From Pullilachnospira_A gallistercoris (GTDB lineage Bacteria; Bacillota; Clostridia; Lachnospirales; Lachnospiraceae): DNA of 64,000 bases. The stretch covers positions 11,352-75,351 of the forward strand of contig DVHM01000183.1 of NCBI GenBank assembly GCA_018712125.1. Reading direction: 5' to 3'. A program made the translations under genes and the position numbers. The notes beneath the pieces were generated by a model. The model did no database searches and had not been told where the DNA came from. It was given only the letters and a program-made list of their open reading frames with translations. The stretch's first letter is position 1. Every line of letters starts with the position of its first letter. Of the stretch, positions 36,081-48,467 are shown in pieces.

Positions 36081-36955
36081 TTCTGTTGATCCTCCTGTGC
36101 AAAGTACATTTCTTTTATTTTTTCTGTGGGCATCTTTTTCCCGGTCCAAAGAAAGAAGGACTGGGCGCCCTGGTAGAGCAGCATGTATTTCCCGTTAAAG
36201 TAAGGGCAGCCGATCTCCGCGGCGTCCGCAAGAAGCGGCGTCATGGCGGGGTAGTAGATGATGTCCGACACGATCAGATCCGGCCGGAGAAATTTTTTCG
36301 GGACCAGCGAGAAGGGCTGGGCATCCATCCCCACATTGGTGGCGTTGACCAATAGATCGCTGGAGGCGATGGCCTTTTGTAAAAGTTCCTGATCCGAGAG
36401 ATCGCACAGTGTCACGCGGCAGGAAGTGTTCTTTGAAATTTTGTCCGCAAAGTCGCCGGTTTTGGCGAAGGTGGCGTTTTTCCGCTTGAACAGAAAAATT
36501 TCCTTTACGTCGTCCAATGCGGCTTGGGTGCAGATGGAAGTGGCCGCGCCGCCTGCCCCCAGCAGTACCATGCGCCCGCCGTCGATGGAAAATCCGGCGT
36601 CTTTCAGGGAATCCATGTAGCCGACGCCGTCGGTGGTGTGACCGATCAGCCGTCCGCCGTCGTTGACAACGGTGTTGACGGAGTGGGAGAGGGTCGACGC
36701 CTCCGAGAGCTCGTCCAGATAGGGGATGATGGCGGTCTTTAAGGGCATGGTCAGATTCCAGCCCAGACAATGCATGGCCTTCAGCCCATCCACCGTCTCC
36801 TTCAGGCGATCCTCTGTGATATCAAAAGCCAGATATACATAGTCCAGATCCAGCAGATCGAAGGCCGCGCTGTGCATGGCCGGGGAAATGCTGTGACTGA
36901 CCGGATGGCCCAGCAGACAGGCAAAGCCGGTGCTGCCGGAAATCGGATGATTCAT
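36077..36955 (-). CDS. aroE: Shikimate dehydrogenase
   Basis: NADPH-dependent reduction of 3-dehydroshikimate to shikimate. At 292 residues it shows the substrate motif GHPVSHSISPAMHSAAF, the catalytic lysine in NLTMPLKTAI, VNTVVNDGGRLIGHTTDGVGY and the nucleotide loop VLLGAGGAATSICTQA. The ending LLYQGAQSFFLWTGK is typical. The frame stays open upstream to 37954, but that part is only the antisense of aroD. The start has aaagga at seven bases and a near-consensus promoter. It is the first gene of the aroE-aroF unit. Confidence 0.95.
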   Translation of the reverse strand: MNHPISGSTGFACLLGHPVSHSISPAMHSAAFDLLDLDYVYLAFDITEDRLKETVDGLKAMHCLGWNLTMPLKTAIIPYLDELSEASTLSHSVNTVVNDGGRLIGHTTDGVGYMDSLKDAGFSIDGGRMVLLGAGGAATSICTQAALDDVKEIFLFKRKNATFAKTGDFADKISKNTSCRVTLCDLSDQELLQKAIASSDLLVNATNVGMDAQPFSLVPKKFLRPDLIVSDIIYYPAMTPLLADAAEIGCPYFNGKYMLLYQGAQSFFLWTGKKMPTEKIKEMYFAQEDQQK

Positions 36956-36998
36956 AGCAAAGATCCTTTCTATATATAGTGTAAATTCGCTACGTCCT

Positions 36999-37027
36999 AT
37001 CATATAAGAAAATAAAAAATGTGTCAA
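36999..37027 (-). promoter_or_regulatory. Promoter for aroE-aroF
   Basis: On the reverse strand: TTGACA, 17 bases, then TATGAT. Its -35 box lies four bases from the -35 box of the forward aroD promoter. Confidence 0.75.
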
Positions 37028-37031
37028 ACAC

Positions 37032-37060
37032 TTGCGGGGGATTTGTGGGTGGATTATACT
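37032..37060 (+). promoter_or_regulatory. Candidate promoter for aroD-aroK
   Basis: TTGCGG, 17 bases, then TATACT, back to back with the aroE promoter. It would give a leader of about 115 bases that includes the perfect dyad GATCCC GG GGGATC. Confidence 0.5.
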
Positions 37061-37180
37061 GTGGTAAGAAATTTTCCGAGAGGTTTTCGGGAGAAGAGAT
37101 CCCGGGGGATCGTCAGCTTCGCCGTACAGGGCAACAAAAAGATCCGTGTCAGGGAAGAGCGGAAGAACAGGAGAATATAT

Positions 37181-37948
37181 ATGAGACGAGTCATCGAGAG
37201 AAAAGGGCAGAAAATCAACGGAGGCAGACCGATTGTCTGTGTGCCGGTCATGGCGGAGAGGGAGGAGGAGATCCTGCGCCAGGCAAAGGATTTTATCGGC
37301 CGGGGCGCCAGAATGCTGGAGTGGAGACTGGACTTTTTTGAGGGCCTTGGAGATCCGAAGCGCATCCGAAGGGTCCTGAAGGATCTGAAGCCGCTCTGTG
37401 AAAACACGCTGCTTCTGACCACCGTCCGGACCCGGCATCAGGGCGGAAACGCTGCCGTAACAGAGCAGGAGCTGATGGATACTTACATGCTTCTGGCTGA
37501 GAGTGGAGCCGTGGATCTGATAGATGTGGAATTTTTCGAACTGTCCCAGCCGGCAAAGGTCATCCGGCAGATACAGCAGCAGGATGTTCTGGCGGTTACC
37601 TCCCATCACGATTTCGGGGAGACACCGGATTACGGTGTGATGACAGCGCTGCTGGAACAGATGGAGCGGGGCGGCGCGGATCTGGTAAAACTGGCGGTCA
37701 TGCCCCGGGAAGCGTCGGATGTGCTGGAGCTTCTCCGGGCGACCAGCGATTTCTATGAGGAGCATGAGGAGACACCGGTTATCTCCATGTCCATGGGACA
37801 TCTGGGGCTTGTCAGCCGGGCGGTTGGAGAAATTTTCGGCTCCTGCGTGACCTTCGCGGCCATGGAGGGCGCCAGTGCTCCGGGTCAGCCGGTGGCGGAG
37901 GATCTGGAAAAGGTTCTGGATTTTTTCGGTAAGGAGCGGCAGAGATGA
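37181..37948 (+). CDS. aroD: 3-dehydroquinate dehydratase, type I
   Basis: Third shikimate-pathway step, via a Schiff base. The 255 residues are the type I length. Motifs are VCVPVMAE at the first strand, MLEWRLDFFEG, SHHDFGETP with the catalytic His, and DLVKLAVMP with the Schiff-base Lys; SMGHLGLVSR and the late EGASAPGQ complete the site. The ATG is preceded by aggag at seven bases; a longer open frame from 37019 crosses the promoter. The stop overlaps the aroK start (ATGA). Confidence 0.95.
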   Translation: MRRVIERKGQKINGGRPIVCVPVMAEREEEILRQAKDFIGRGARMLEWRLDFFEGLGDPKRIRRVLKDLKPLCENTLLLTTVRTRHQGGNAAVTEQELMDTYMLLAESGAVDLIDVEFFELSQPAKVIRQIQQQDVLAVTSHHDFGETPDYGVMTALLEQMERGGADLVKLAVMPREASDVLELLRATSDFYEEHEETPVISMSMGHLGLVSRAVGEIFGSCVTFAAMEGASAPGQPVAEDLEKVLDFFGKERQR

Positions 37949-38460
37949 AAACATGCGTTTATCTGATAGGATTTATGGGAGTCGGCAAGACGACGGTGGC
38001 AAAGGAACTGAGCGGCCGTCTGCATCTTCCCCTGGTGGATACCGACGAGGCGATTGTGGAGCGGGAAGGAAGATCAATCCCTGAGATTTTTGAGAGGGAG
38101 GGGGAGAAAATCTTTCGGGAAAAAGAGACCCGGATGCTGCGGGACCTGTCGGAGAGCGGGGCGAAGATCATCTCCTGCGGTGGAGGTATCGCCATGCGGG
38201 AGGAAAACCGGGATATCATGGCAGCACACGGCGTCACGGTCCTCCTGAAGGCGTCCCCGGAGACGATTCTGGAGCGGGTAAAAGGAGACGACAACCGGCC
38301 TCTGCTGGCGGGAAAGAAAAACGTGACAGCCATCGCCGCCATGATGGAAGAGAGACGCCTTGCCTACGAGGCGGCGGCGAACCTGCAGATCCCGGTGGAC
38401 GGACGTAGCCCGGCAGAGATCGCTGAGGAGATTGCAGATCGCATTTCGTCGGAACGATAG
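37945..38460 (+). CDS. aroK: Shikimate kinase
   Basis: Phosphorylates shikimate at O3. At 171 residues it is the usual length. Walker A is GFMGVGKTTVAKEL, the shikimate-binding Asp is in LVDTDEAIV, and SCGGGIAMREEN and DDNRPLLAG (lid region) are present. It is translationally coupled to aroD. With aroE and aroF divergent upstream, four pathway steps are grouped here. Confidence 0.95.
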   Translation: MKTCVYLIGFMGVGKTTVAKELSGRLHLPLVDTDEAIVEREGRSIPEIFEREGEKIFREKETRMLRDLSESGAKIISCGGGIAMREENRDIMAAHGVTVLLKASPETILERVKGDDNRPLLAGKKNVTAIAAMMEERRLAYEAAANLQIPVDGRSPAEIAEEIADRISSER

Positions 38461-38473
38461 AGGGGTAAAAAAG

Positions 38474-38485
38474 ACTATATTTTGT
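38474..38485. promoter_or_regulatory. NrdR box 1
   Basis: ACTATATTTTGT fits the NrdR consensus ACWATATNTWGT at every position. Box 2 starts 31 bases downstream, three helical turns, the usual paired spacing. Confidence 0.85.
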
Positions 38486-38494
38486 ATATCCTGC

Positions 38495-38523
38495 TTGAAA
38501 AAGGCCAATATATAGTTTATAAT
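38495..38523 (+). promoter_or_regulatory. Promoter of nrdAB
   Basis: TTGAAA, 17 bases, then TATAAT. NrdR box 2 lies within the spacer, so the repressor would cover the polymerase site. Confidence 0.85.
38505..38516. promoter_or_regulatory. NrdR box 2
   Basis: CCAATATATAGT matches the NrdR consensus at 11 of 12 positions and lies between the -35 and -10 boxes. Confidence 0.8.
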
Positions 38524-38644
38524 GGCATTCAATCCTCGCTGCTTCCCGGAAGAAAACCGGGGCAGAGAGAGCGTGAACCGCGCAAGATATGTTCGGCTAG
38601 AACATGTATGCGCGGAAAATCAGAGATGGGAGAGCAGGCAGAAC

Positions 38645-41158
38645 ATGAAAGTCATCAAACGAAGCGGCACGACACAGGAATATGACGGGAAAAAGATCAC
38701 AAGCGCGATGCAAAAAGCCTTTGACAGCGTGGGACAGACATGCCGGCAGGACGTATTGCGGGATCTGCTCTCTCAGGTGGAGCAGAATCTCGGGGAAGGC
38801 CCCCACACAGTGGAGGCAATCCAGGATATGGTGGAGCGGATTCTCATGGCAAACGGATACTACGATGTGGCAAAGAGCTATATTCTGTACCGGCAGAAGC
38901 GCACAGAGCTGCGGAGCGCCCGAATGGAACTGGCGGACGCGGTAAAGGAAGAAGGGTTCGGAAAAATCCTGTTGGAAATTCAGCGGGATTTCCCGGAGGG
39001 GGAATATGGGCTGCACCTGCTGTACAATAAATTTTCCGGTTTTCGGAAGAGTGATCTGACAGTCCACGAGATCCTGAACGCGCTGATCAAAGCGGCGGTG
39101 GAACTGACCACATCCGAGGCGCCGAAGTGGGAGTATATCGCAGCCCGGTTTCTGAATTATCAGTTTGGCCTCGAACTTGCGCAGGAATTGAAAAAGCGTG
39201 GGATTGGCAGTTTCTATGACAAGCTGCGTTATCTGACCGACAAGGAACTTTACGGTGCCTACGTTCTGGAACGCTATTCCCGGCAGGAAATCGAGCAGGC
39301 AGAGGCCTTCCTCGATCCGCAGCGGGACAAGCTGTTTACCTACGCGGGGCTGGATCTTCTGCTCAAGCGGTACGTGATCCGCAGCCACCATGGCGCGCCC
39401 CTGGAGACGCCTCAGGAAATGTATCTGGGCATCGCCCTGCATCTGGCCATGGAGGAAAAGGAGAACCGCATGGATTGGGTAAAGCGGTTCTATGATATGC
39501 TCAGCAGGATGGAGGTTACGATGGCGACACCGACGCTGTCCAACGCCCGCAAACCTTATCATCAGTTGTCCAGCTGTTTCATCGACACAGTGCCGGATGA
39601 TCTGACAGGCATTTACCGCTCCATCGACAACTTTGCCCAGGTCAGCAAATTCGGGGGCGGCATGGGACTGTATTTTGGAAAAGTGAGAGCCACCGGCAGC
39701 AGTATCCGGGGATTTGACGGGGCGGCCGGAGGCGTGATCCGATGGATCAAGCTGGTCAACGACACGGCGGTAGCGGTGGACCAGCTGGGTATGCGGCAGG
39801 GTGCCGTGGCGGTCTATCTTGACGCCTGGCACAAGGATCTCCCGGAATTTCTGCAGCTTCGGACAAACAACGGCGATGACCGGATGAAGGCTCATGACGT
39901 GTTCCCGGCTGTCTGCTATCCGGACCTGTTCTGGAAGCTGGCGGAGGAGGATCTGAACCACGAGTGGCATCTGCTCTGTCCCCACGACGTGCTGACGGTA
40001 AAGGGGTACGCGCTGGAGGACTTTTACGGGGAGGAGTGGGAGCGCCGCTATCTCGACTGTGTCCGGGATCCCCGTATCCCCAAGCGCACGGTTACCGTCA
40101 AGGATATTGTGCGGCTGGTGCTGAAGTCCGCGGTGGAGACGGGGACACCCTTCGCCTTCAACCGGGATACGGTCAACCGGGCAAATCCCAACGGACACAG
40201 GGGGATCATTTACTGTTCCAATCTGTGTACTGAGATTGCCCAGAATATGGCGCCCATCGAGAGCGTTTCCACGGAGATCAGAACCGGGGAGGGGGACACG
40301 GTCGTAGTGACGACTACCCGCCCGGGAGAACTGGTTGTATGCAATCTGGCCTCTCTGGTGCTTGGAAATATTCCGGTGGAGGACGACTCCTATCTGCACG
40401 AACTGGTGGGAACCGTGGTGAGAGCGCTGGACAATGTCATCGATCTCAACTTTTACCCGCTGCCCTACGCAAAGATTACCAACCGACGCTACCGCAGCAT
40501 CGGTCTCGGTGTGAGCGGATATCATCACATGCTTGCCAGGCGGGGAATCTCCTGGGAGAGTGAGGAACACCTGGCTTTTGTGGACAAGGTGTTCGAGCGC
40601 ATCAATCACGCCGCCATTGAGGCCAGCACGGAACTGAGCAGAGAGAAGGGCTGCTATGATTTCTTCGAGGGCAGCGACTGGCAGACGGGAGCTTATTTTA
40701 AAAAGCGCGGATACGACACGCCGGAATGGAAGGAGCTGGCCGATAAGGTGGCGGCCCAGGGAATGCGAAACGCGTATCTGCTGGCGGTGGCCCCCACATC
40801 CAGCACCAGCATTCTGGCCGGTACGACAGCCGGTCTGGATCCCATCATGAAGCGTTTCTTCCTGGAAGAGAAAAAGGGGAGCATGCTGCCGAGAGTCGCG
40901 CCGGAGCTGTCCATCAAAACCTACTGGTATTACAAGAACGCGCATCTCATTGACCAGCGCTGGAGTGTGCGGGCCTGCGGCGTGCGGCAGCGCCATATTG
41001 ATCAGGCCCAGAGTGTGAATCTCTACATTACCAACGATTATACGATGCGCCAGGTGCTGGAACTGTATCTGCTGGCGTGGCGCAGCGGCGTGAAGACGAT
41101 TTACTATGTGAGATCCAGATCACTGGAGGTGGAAGAGTGCGAGAGCTGCGCTTCCTGA
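38645..41158 (+). CDS. nrdA: Class Ia ribonucleoside-diphosphate reductase, alpha subunit
   Basis: Catalytic subunit that reduces ribonucleoside diphosphates. The 837 residues include an N-terminal ATP-cone (MKVIKRSGTTQEYDGKKI to about residue 95), the barrel with HQLSSCFIDTV holding an active-site Cys, FGGGMGLYFGKVRATGS, IIYCSNLCTEI with the second Cys and VAPTSSTS. The C-terminal ECESCAS tail carries the thioredoxin-interacting pair. The ATG is used because it lies after the promoter and begins the ATP-cone; the frame upstream to 38522 would overlap the -10 box. nrdB follows. NrdR boxes imply repression at high dATP/ATP. Confidence 0.94.
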   Translation: MKVIKRSGTTQEYDGKKITSAMQKAFDSVGQTCRQDVLRDLLSQVEQNLGEGPHTVEAIQDMVERILMANGYYDVAKSYILYRQKRTELRSARMELADAVKEEGFGKILLEIQRDFPEGEYGLHLLYNKFSGFRKSDLTVHEILNALIKAAVELTTSEAPKWEYIAARFLNYQFGLELAQELKKRGIGSFYDKLRYLTDKELYGAYVLERYSRQEIEQAEAFLDPQRDKLFTYAGLDLLLKRYVIRSHHGAPLETPQEMYLGIALHLAMEEKENRMDWVKRFYDMLSRMEVTMATPTLSNARKPYHQLSSCFIDTVPDDLTGIYRSIDNFAQVSKFGGGMGLYFGKVRATGSSIRGFDGAAGGVIRWIKLVNDTAVAVDQLGMRQGAVAVYLDAWHKDLPEFLQLRTNNGDDRMKAHDVFPAVCYPDLFWKLAEEDLNHEWHLLCPHDVLTVKGYALEDFYGEEWERRYLDCVRDPRIPKRTVTVKDIVRLVLKSAVETGTPFAFNRDTVNRANPNGHRGIIYCSNLCTEIAQNMAPIESVSTEIRTGEGDTVVVTTTRPGELVVCNLASLVLGNIPVEDDSYLHELVGTVVRALDNVIDLNFYPLPYAKITNRRYRSIGLGVSGYHHMLARRGISWESEEHLAFVDKVFERINHAAIEASTELSREKGCYDFFEGSDWQTGAYFKKRGYDTPEWKELADKVAAQGMRNAYLLAVAPTSSTSILAGTTAGLDPIMKRFFLEEKKGSMLPRVAPELSIKTYWYYKNAHLIDQRWSVRACGVRQRHIDQAQSVNLYITNDYTMRQVLELYLLAWRSGVKTIYYVRSRSLEVEECESCAS

Positions 41159-41176
41159 CGGGAAAGGAGACAGACG

Positions 41177-42223
41177 ATGACGGAAGAGCTGAAGAAAAAA
41201 CCTTTGTTTAATCCCGACGGCGACACGGAGGTAAGACTGCGTCGGATGATCGGGGGAAACACGACCAACCTGAACGATTTCAACAATATGCGCTATCCCT
41301 GGGTCAGCGACTGGTACCGCCAGGCGATGAACAATTTCTGGATACCGGAGGAGATCAACCTCTCCCAGGATGTGAAGGATTACCCAAAGCTTTCCGTCCC
41401 GGAGCGGACAGCCTACGACAAGATCTTAAGCTTTCTGGTGTTTCTGGATTCGATCCAGACGGCAAACCTGCCGGCCATCGGCGAGTATATTACCGCCAAT
41501 GAGGTCAACCTGTGCCTGTCCATCCAGACTTTCCAGGAGTGTGTGCACAGCCAGAGTTACAGCTATATGCTGGACACCATCTGCAGTCCGACGAAGAGAG
41601 ATGAAATTCTCTATCAGTGGAAGACGGACGAGCATCTGCTGCGGCGCAATACCTTCATCGGAGATCTGTACAATGAGTTTCAGAAGAAGAAAGACGCCTT
41701 TACTCTGCTGAAGGTTGCCATGGCAAATTATATTCTGGAGGGCGTCTACTTCTACTCTGGTTTCATGTTTTTCTACAATCTGGCGCGGAACGGGAAAATG
41801 CCCGGCTCTGCCCAGGAGATCCGATACATTAACCGGGATGAGAACACCCATCTGTGGCTGTTCCGCAATATCATTCACGAGCTGCAGCAGGAGAATCCGG
41901 AACTCTTTACGCCGGAGCGTATCGAGACGCTGCGGCAGATGCTGGAGGAGGGCGTGCGTCAGGAGATTGCCTGGGGCCACTACGTCATCGGAGATGACAT
42001 CCCGGGGCTGACGAAGGACATGATAACGGACTATATCAAATATCTGGGAAATCAGAGATGGTCAGGGCTTGGATACGGCACGCTCTACGAGGGATACGAC
42101 AGAGAGCCGGAGAGCATGACATGGGTCAGCCAGTACTCCAATGCCAACATGGTAAAGACGGATTTCTTTGAGGCAAAGAGTACGGCCTACGCCAAGAGCA
42201 CGGCGCTGGTGGATGACCTGTAA
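41177..42223 (+). CDS. nrdB: Class Ia ribonucleoside-diphosphate reductase, beta subunit
   Basis: Di-iron subunit that stores the tyrosyl radical. At 348 residues all expected ligands can be seen: Asp91, Glu121, His124, Glu188, Glu222 and His225, with the radical tyrosine as Tyr128 in ECVHSQSYSY. Radical formation in this class needs oxygen, unlike class II or III enzymes usual in strict anaerobes. It follows nrdA by 18 bases with an aaaggaga ribosome site. No nrdI is adjacent, so iron (class Ia) rather than manganese (class Ib) loading is the simpler reading. Confidence 0.94.
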   Translation: MTEELKKKPLFNPDGDTEVRLRRMIGGNTTNLNDFNNMRYPWVSDWYRQAMNNFWIPEEINLSQDVKDYPKLSVPERTAYDKILSFLVFLDSIQTANLPAIGEYITANEVNLCLSIQTFQECVHSQSYSYMLDTICSPTKRDEILYQWKTDEHLLRRNTFIGDLYNEFQKKKDAFTLLKVAMANYILEGVYFYSGFMFFYNLARNGKMPGSAQEIRYINRDENTHLWLFRNIIHELQQENPELFTPERIETLRQMLEEGVRQEIAWGHYVIGDDIPGLTKDMITDYIKYLGNQRWSGLGYGTLYEGYDREPESMTWVSQYSNANMVKTDFFEAKSTAYAKSTALVDDL

Positions 42224-42285
42224 ACAGCGGAAAACCGAGTGAGAATCACAAGCGAGAAGAAAAGATAAGGCGAAAGGAGAAGCAT

Positions 42286-43242
42286 ATGGAAAGAGAAATC
42301 AACAATCGGAAAGCGGCAATCATCGGATGCGGGTTTGTGGGATCCGCCTCCGCCTTCTGTCTCATGCAGAGCGGCCTGTTTTCGGAACTGGTGCTGCTGG
42401 ATGCCAACAGGGACAAGGCGGAAGGCGAGGCTCTGGATGTGGCCCACGGAATCCCCTTTGCCCGGCCCATGAAAATCTATGCCGGGGATTATGACGATAT
42501 CGCGGATGCCGCCATCATCATTGTCACTGCCGGGGCGAACCAGAAGCCCGGGGAGACGAGGCTGGACCTGGTGCAGAAGAATGTGGGGATTTTCCGCAGC
42601 ATCATTCCGGAGATCGCGAAGCGGAATTTCGCAGGGATCCTGCTCATTGTGTCCAACCCGGTGGATATCCTTACCTACACGGCCATGAAGCTCAGCGGTC
42701 TGCCGGAGCATCGGGTAATCGGGTCCGGGACCGTGCTGGATACCGCCCGGTTCAAATATCAGCTTAGGGAGCATCTTCAGGTGGATCCCAGAAGTATTCA
42801 CGCGTTTATCATAGGCGAGCACGGCGACAGCGAGATTGCGGCCTGGAGCAGCGCCAACGTCTCCGGTATCCCCATCCATGACATCTGCGAGATGCGGGGA
42901 TTTTACAATCACGAGGACGCCATGAAGGAGATCGCCGAGACCGTAAAGAACAGCGCCTATGAGATCATTGCCAAAAAGAAGGCCACCTATTACGGAATCG
43001 CCATGTCGGTGCGCAGAATCTGTGAGGCGCTTGTGCGAAATGAGAAGTCGATCCTCCCGGTTTCGACGATGCTCCACGGACAGTATGGGATTGAGGATGT
43101 GGTGCTGAGTATGCCGGCCATCGTGGGAAGCGACGGTGTGGAGACCACGGTGCCCATCGATCTTTCCCCGGAGGAACAGGAGAAACTGAAAGAATCCGCC
43201 AACGCGCTGGCAGAGATCGCGAAGAAACTCGATTTGGAATAG
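42286..43242 (+). CDS. ldh: L-lactate dehydrogenase
   Basis: NAD-dependent reduction of pyruvate to L-lactate in fermentation. The 318 residues show the nucleotide loop AAIIGCGFVGSASA, the substrate loop TAGANQKPGETRLDL with the catalytic-loop Arg, VSNPVDILTY, and the active-site IIGEHGDSE with the catalytic His. Malate dehydrogenase was considered, but the QKPGETR loop (Gln rather than Arg at the specificity position) fits lactate. An aaaggag site precedes the ATG. The 63-base gap from nrdB shows no terminator. Confidence 0.92.
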   Translation: MEREINNRKAAIIGCGFVGSASAFCLMQSGLFSELVLLDANRDKAEGEALDVAHGIPFARPMKIYAGDYDDIADAAIIIVTAGANQKPGETRLDLVQKNVGIFRSIIPEIAKRNFAGILLIVSNPVDILTYTAMKLSGLPEHRVIGSGTVLDTARFKYQLREHLQVDPRSIHAFIIGEHGDSEIAAWSSANVSGIPIHDICEMRGFYNHEDAMKEIAETVKNSAYEIIAKKKATYYGIAMSVRRICEALVRNEKSILPVSTMLHGQYGIEDVVLSMPAIVGSDGVETTVPIDLSPEEQEKLKESANALAEIAKKLDLE

Positions 43243-43279
43243 AGAAAGAGCGGAAGTTTCGATTTGCCTGCAAAAAAAG

Positions 43280-43308
43280 TTGACATCGGTAAATGCTTTT
43301 GATAATAT
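43280..43308 (+). promoter_or_regulatory. Promoter of tRNA-Arg
   Basis: TTGACA, 17 bases, then TAATAT, about 20 bases before the tRNA. Confidence 0.8.
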
Positions 43309-43327
43309 AGATAAGTCGATAGATTTT

Positions 43328-43401
43328 GTAGGCGTAGCGTAGCTGGATAACGCATCGGACTCCGACTCCGAAGATCGCTGGTTCGAATCCAGTCGTCTAC
43401 A
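43328..43401 (+). tRNA. tRNA-Arg (anticodon CCG)
   Basis: A 74-base cloverleaf: acceptor GTAGGCG/CGTCTAC, D stem GCGT/ACGC, anticodon stem TCGGA/TCCGA with loop CTCCGAC (anticodon CCG, reads CGG), variable loop AGATC, T stem GCTGG/CCAGT with TTCGAAT. The discriminator is A and CCA is not encoded. Confidence 0.95.
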
Positions 43402-43403
43402 CG

Positions 43404-43433
43404 AAAAAGCAGGATTTTTTAAATCCTGCTTTT
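43404..43433 (+). terminator. Terminator after tRNA-Arg
   Basis: AAAAGCAGGAT pairs with ATCCTGCTTTT over a T-rich loop, ending in TTTT. It separates the tRNA from the next gene. Confidence 0.8.
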
Positions 43434-43471
43434 CAAACCTAAAGGACCTGTTTCAAAACGGAGGCAGACGT

Positions 43472-44632
43472 ATGAACAGTTTAAACCTGAAAGATCGGCT
43501 TTCCATGATTTTTGATCGTGATAGATGGACCTTATGGATGAAGAAATATTTTCGCTACGTGTTGGCGGTACTGGTGCTTTTGGCTATGGCGCTGATTCTT
43601 TCCCGCTGCACGGCAGGGACTTCCGCGGACGAAGACCCCATGTCAGGTGTTTATCAGAAATTCTCTGAGGATTCCAACGAGGAGCTGAACGCATTGATTC
43701 AGCAGTATTATAAGGATTTCGCGGATGGAAATGTGGATGATCTGCAGACGATTGCCACACCGATTTCCGACGCCGAGAAGAGCTACATTCAGTTCTTCAG
43801 TCAATATGTGGAGGAGTATCAGAACCTGAAGGTATACTCCAAGCGGGGGGCGGATGATTCCTCCTATCTGGTTTCCGTATATCTGCATATGAAGTTCAAA
43901 GATATTGAGACTACGGCGGCAGGACTGGATTTCTTCTATGTACAGACCAACGATGAGGGAAAACTCTACATCAACAATATTTACAGTTCTTTCAACCAGG
44001 CCAATGGCGAGTACGAGCTGGACGACAACATCGCATCCCTGATCGCGGCCTTCGAGCAGCAGCCGGATGTGACGGCGCTCCAGGCGGAGGTGCAGCAGGA
44101 GTGCAATGAGGCTATGGTGGAGGACGAGTCGCTGAACACGTTTGTAAATGTGACGCTTCAGGATGCCATTACCAAATGGGCGTCCGATTACCGGGCGCAG
44201 GTAGCGGCCCAGGAGGCAGCAGAGCAGCAGGCAGCGGCAGAACAGAAGGCAGCAGAGGAGGCGGCGGCAGCTCAGGCAGCGGCGGAACAACAGGCCGCGG
44301 AGCAGGCGGCAGCAGCCCAGGCAGCGGCGGAACAGCAGGCTGCAGCGGAGGCGGCAGCAGCCCAGGCAGCGGCAGAGCAGCAGGCGGCGCAACAACAGCA
44401 ACAGCAGCAGCAACAACAGGCTGCGGGACTTGCGGCCGGGCAGCAGATTCGGCTGACTGAGTCCACCAACATTCGGACTTCCATGAGCGAGACGGCGCCG
44501 AGGCTGGCGCTGGCATATGCCGGAGAGTATGTGACCGTACAGATGAGTTACGCGGAGGGCTGGACGAAAGTTACCTACAACGGCCAGGAGGGATACGTTC
44601 GAACGGATATCCTTCAGGCGCAAGTACAATAA
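43472..44632 (+). CDS. Membrane-anchored protein with Ala/Gln-rich linker and C-terminal SH3 domain
   Basis: A 386-residue protein of unknown function. A short cytoplasmic N-terminus, then one transmembrane helix (about 27-45; no lipobox, since Arg precedes Cys46), a folded extracellular part to about residue 240, a low-complexity Ala/Gln/Glu linker (about 245-319, including a run of ten Gln), and a bacterial SH3 domain (about 324-384: STNIRTSMSETAPRLALAYAGEYV, then WTKVTYNGQEGYVRTDIL). SH3b domains commonly bind cell-wall peptides, so a wall-linked role outside the membrane is inferred. It stands alone between two terminators. Confidence 0.85.
   Translation: MNSLNLKDRLSMIFDRDRWTLWMKKYFRYVLAVLVLLAMALILSRCTAGTSADEDPMSGVYQKFSEDSNEELNALIQQYYKDFADGNVDDLQTIATPISDAEKSYIQFFSQYVEEYQNLKVYSKRGADDSSYLVSVYLHMKFKDIETTAAGLDFFYVQTNDEGKLYINNIYSSFNQANGEYELDDNIASLIAAFEQQPDVTALQAEVQQECNEAMVEDESLNTFVNVTLQDAITKWASDYRAQVAAQEAAEQQAAAEQKAAEEAAAAQAAAEQQAAEQAAAAQAAAEQQAAAEAAAAQAAAEQQAAQQQQQQQQQQAAGLAAGQQIRLTESTNIRTSMSETAPRLALAYAGEYVTVQMSYAEGWTKVTYNGQEGYVRTDILQAQVQ
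44204..44425 (+). repeat. Low-complexity GCA/CAG repeat encoding the Ala/Gln linker
   Basis: Imperfect tandem copies of a unit coding AAAQAAAEQQA-like segments, ending in a CAA/CAG run. It is in frame within the SH3-domain gene. Copies differ by scattered synonymous changes, so it is old, but it could still vary in length by slippage. Confidence 0.8.
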
Positions 44633-44641
44633 GATTTCCTT

Positions 44642-44672
44642 AACGGAGACTGCTTCAGTCTCCGTTATTTTC
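44642..44672 (+). terminator. Terminator after the SH3-domain gene
   Basis: A perfect 11-bp stem AACGGAGACTG/CAGTCTCCGTT with a three-base loop, followed by ATTTTCT. Confidence 0.85.
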
Positions 44673-44689
44673 TAAAAAGGGGCAGACAG

Positions 44690-48406
<3,717 letters not shown>

Positions 48407-48408
48407 GC

Positions 48409-48437
48409 TTTTCCTGTGAGGGTAATTCTGCTATAAT
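48409..48437 (+). promoter_or_regulatory. Extended -10 promoter for the Asp23-family gene
   Basis: TGCTATAAT is an extended -10 element; the -35 region (TTTCCT at 17 bases) is weak, as usual with extended -10 promoters. Confidence 0.6.
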
Positions 48438-48467
48438 AGCGGTATCATATTGTAGGAGGCAGGTACA

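Noticed and set aside
36956..37954. Reverse-strand extension of the aroE frame to 625 codons
   Set aside because: The added part lies opposite aroD, has no family similarity, and starts upstream of the aroE promoter. The ATG at 36955 with aaagga and a normal SDH N-terminus is preferred.
44169..44516. Several open frames in other frames and strands across the Ala/Gln repeat
   Set aside because: GCA/CAG repeats give open reading in most frames; only the forward frame joins a membrane helix and an SH3 domain.
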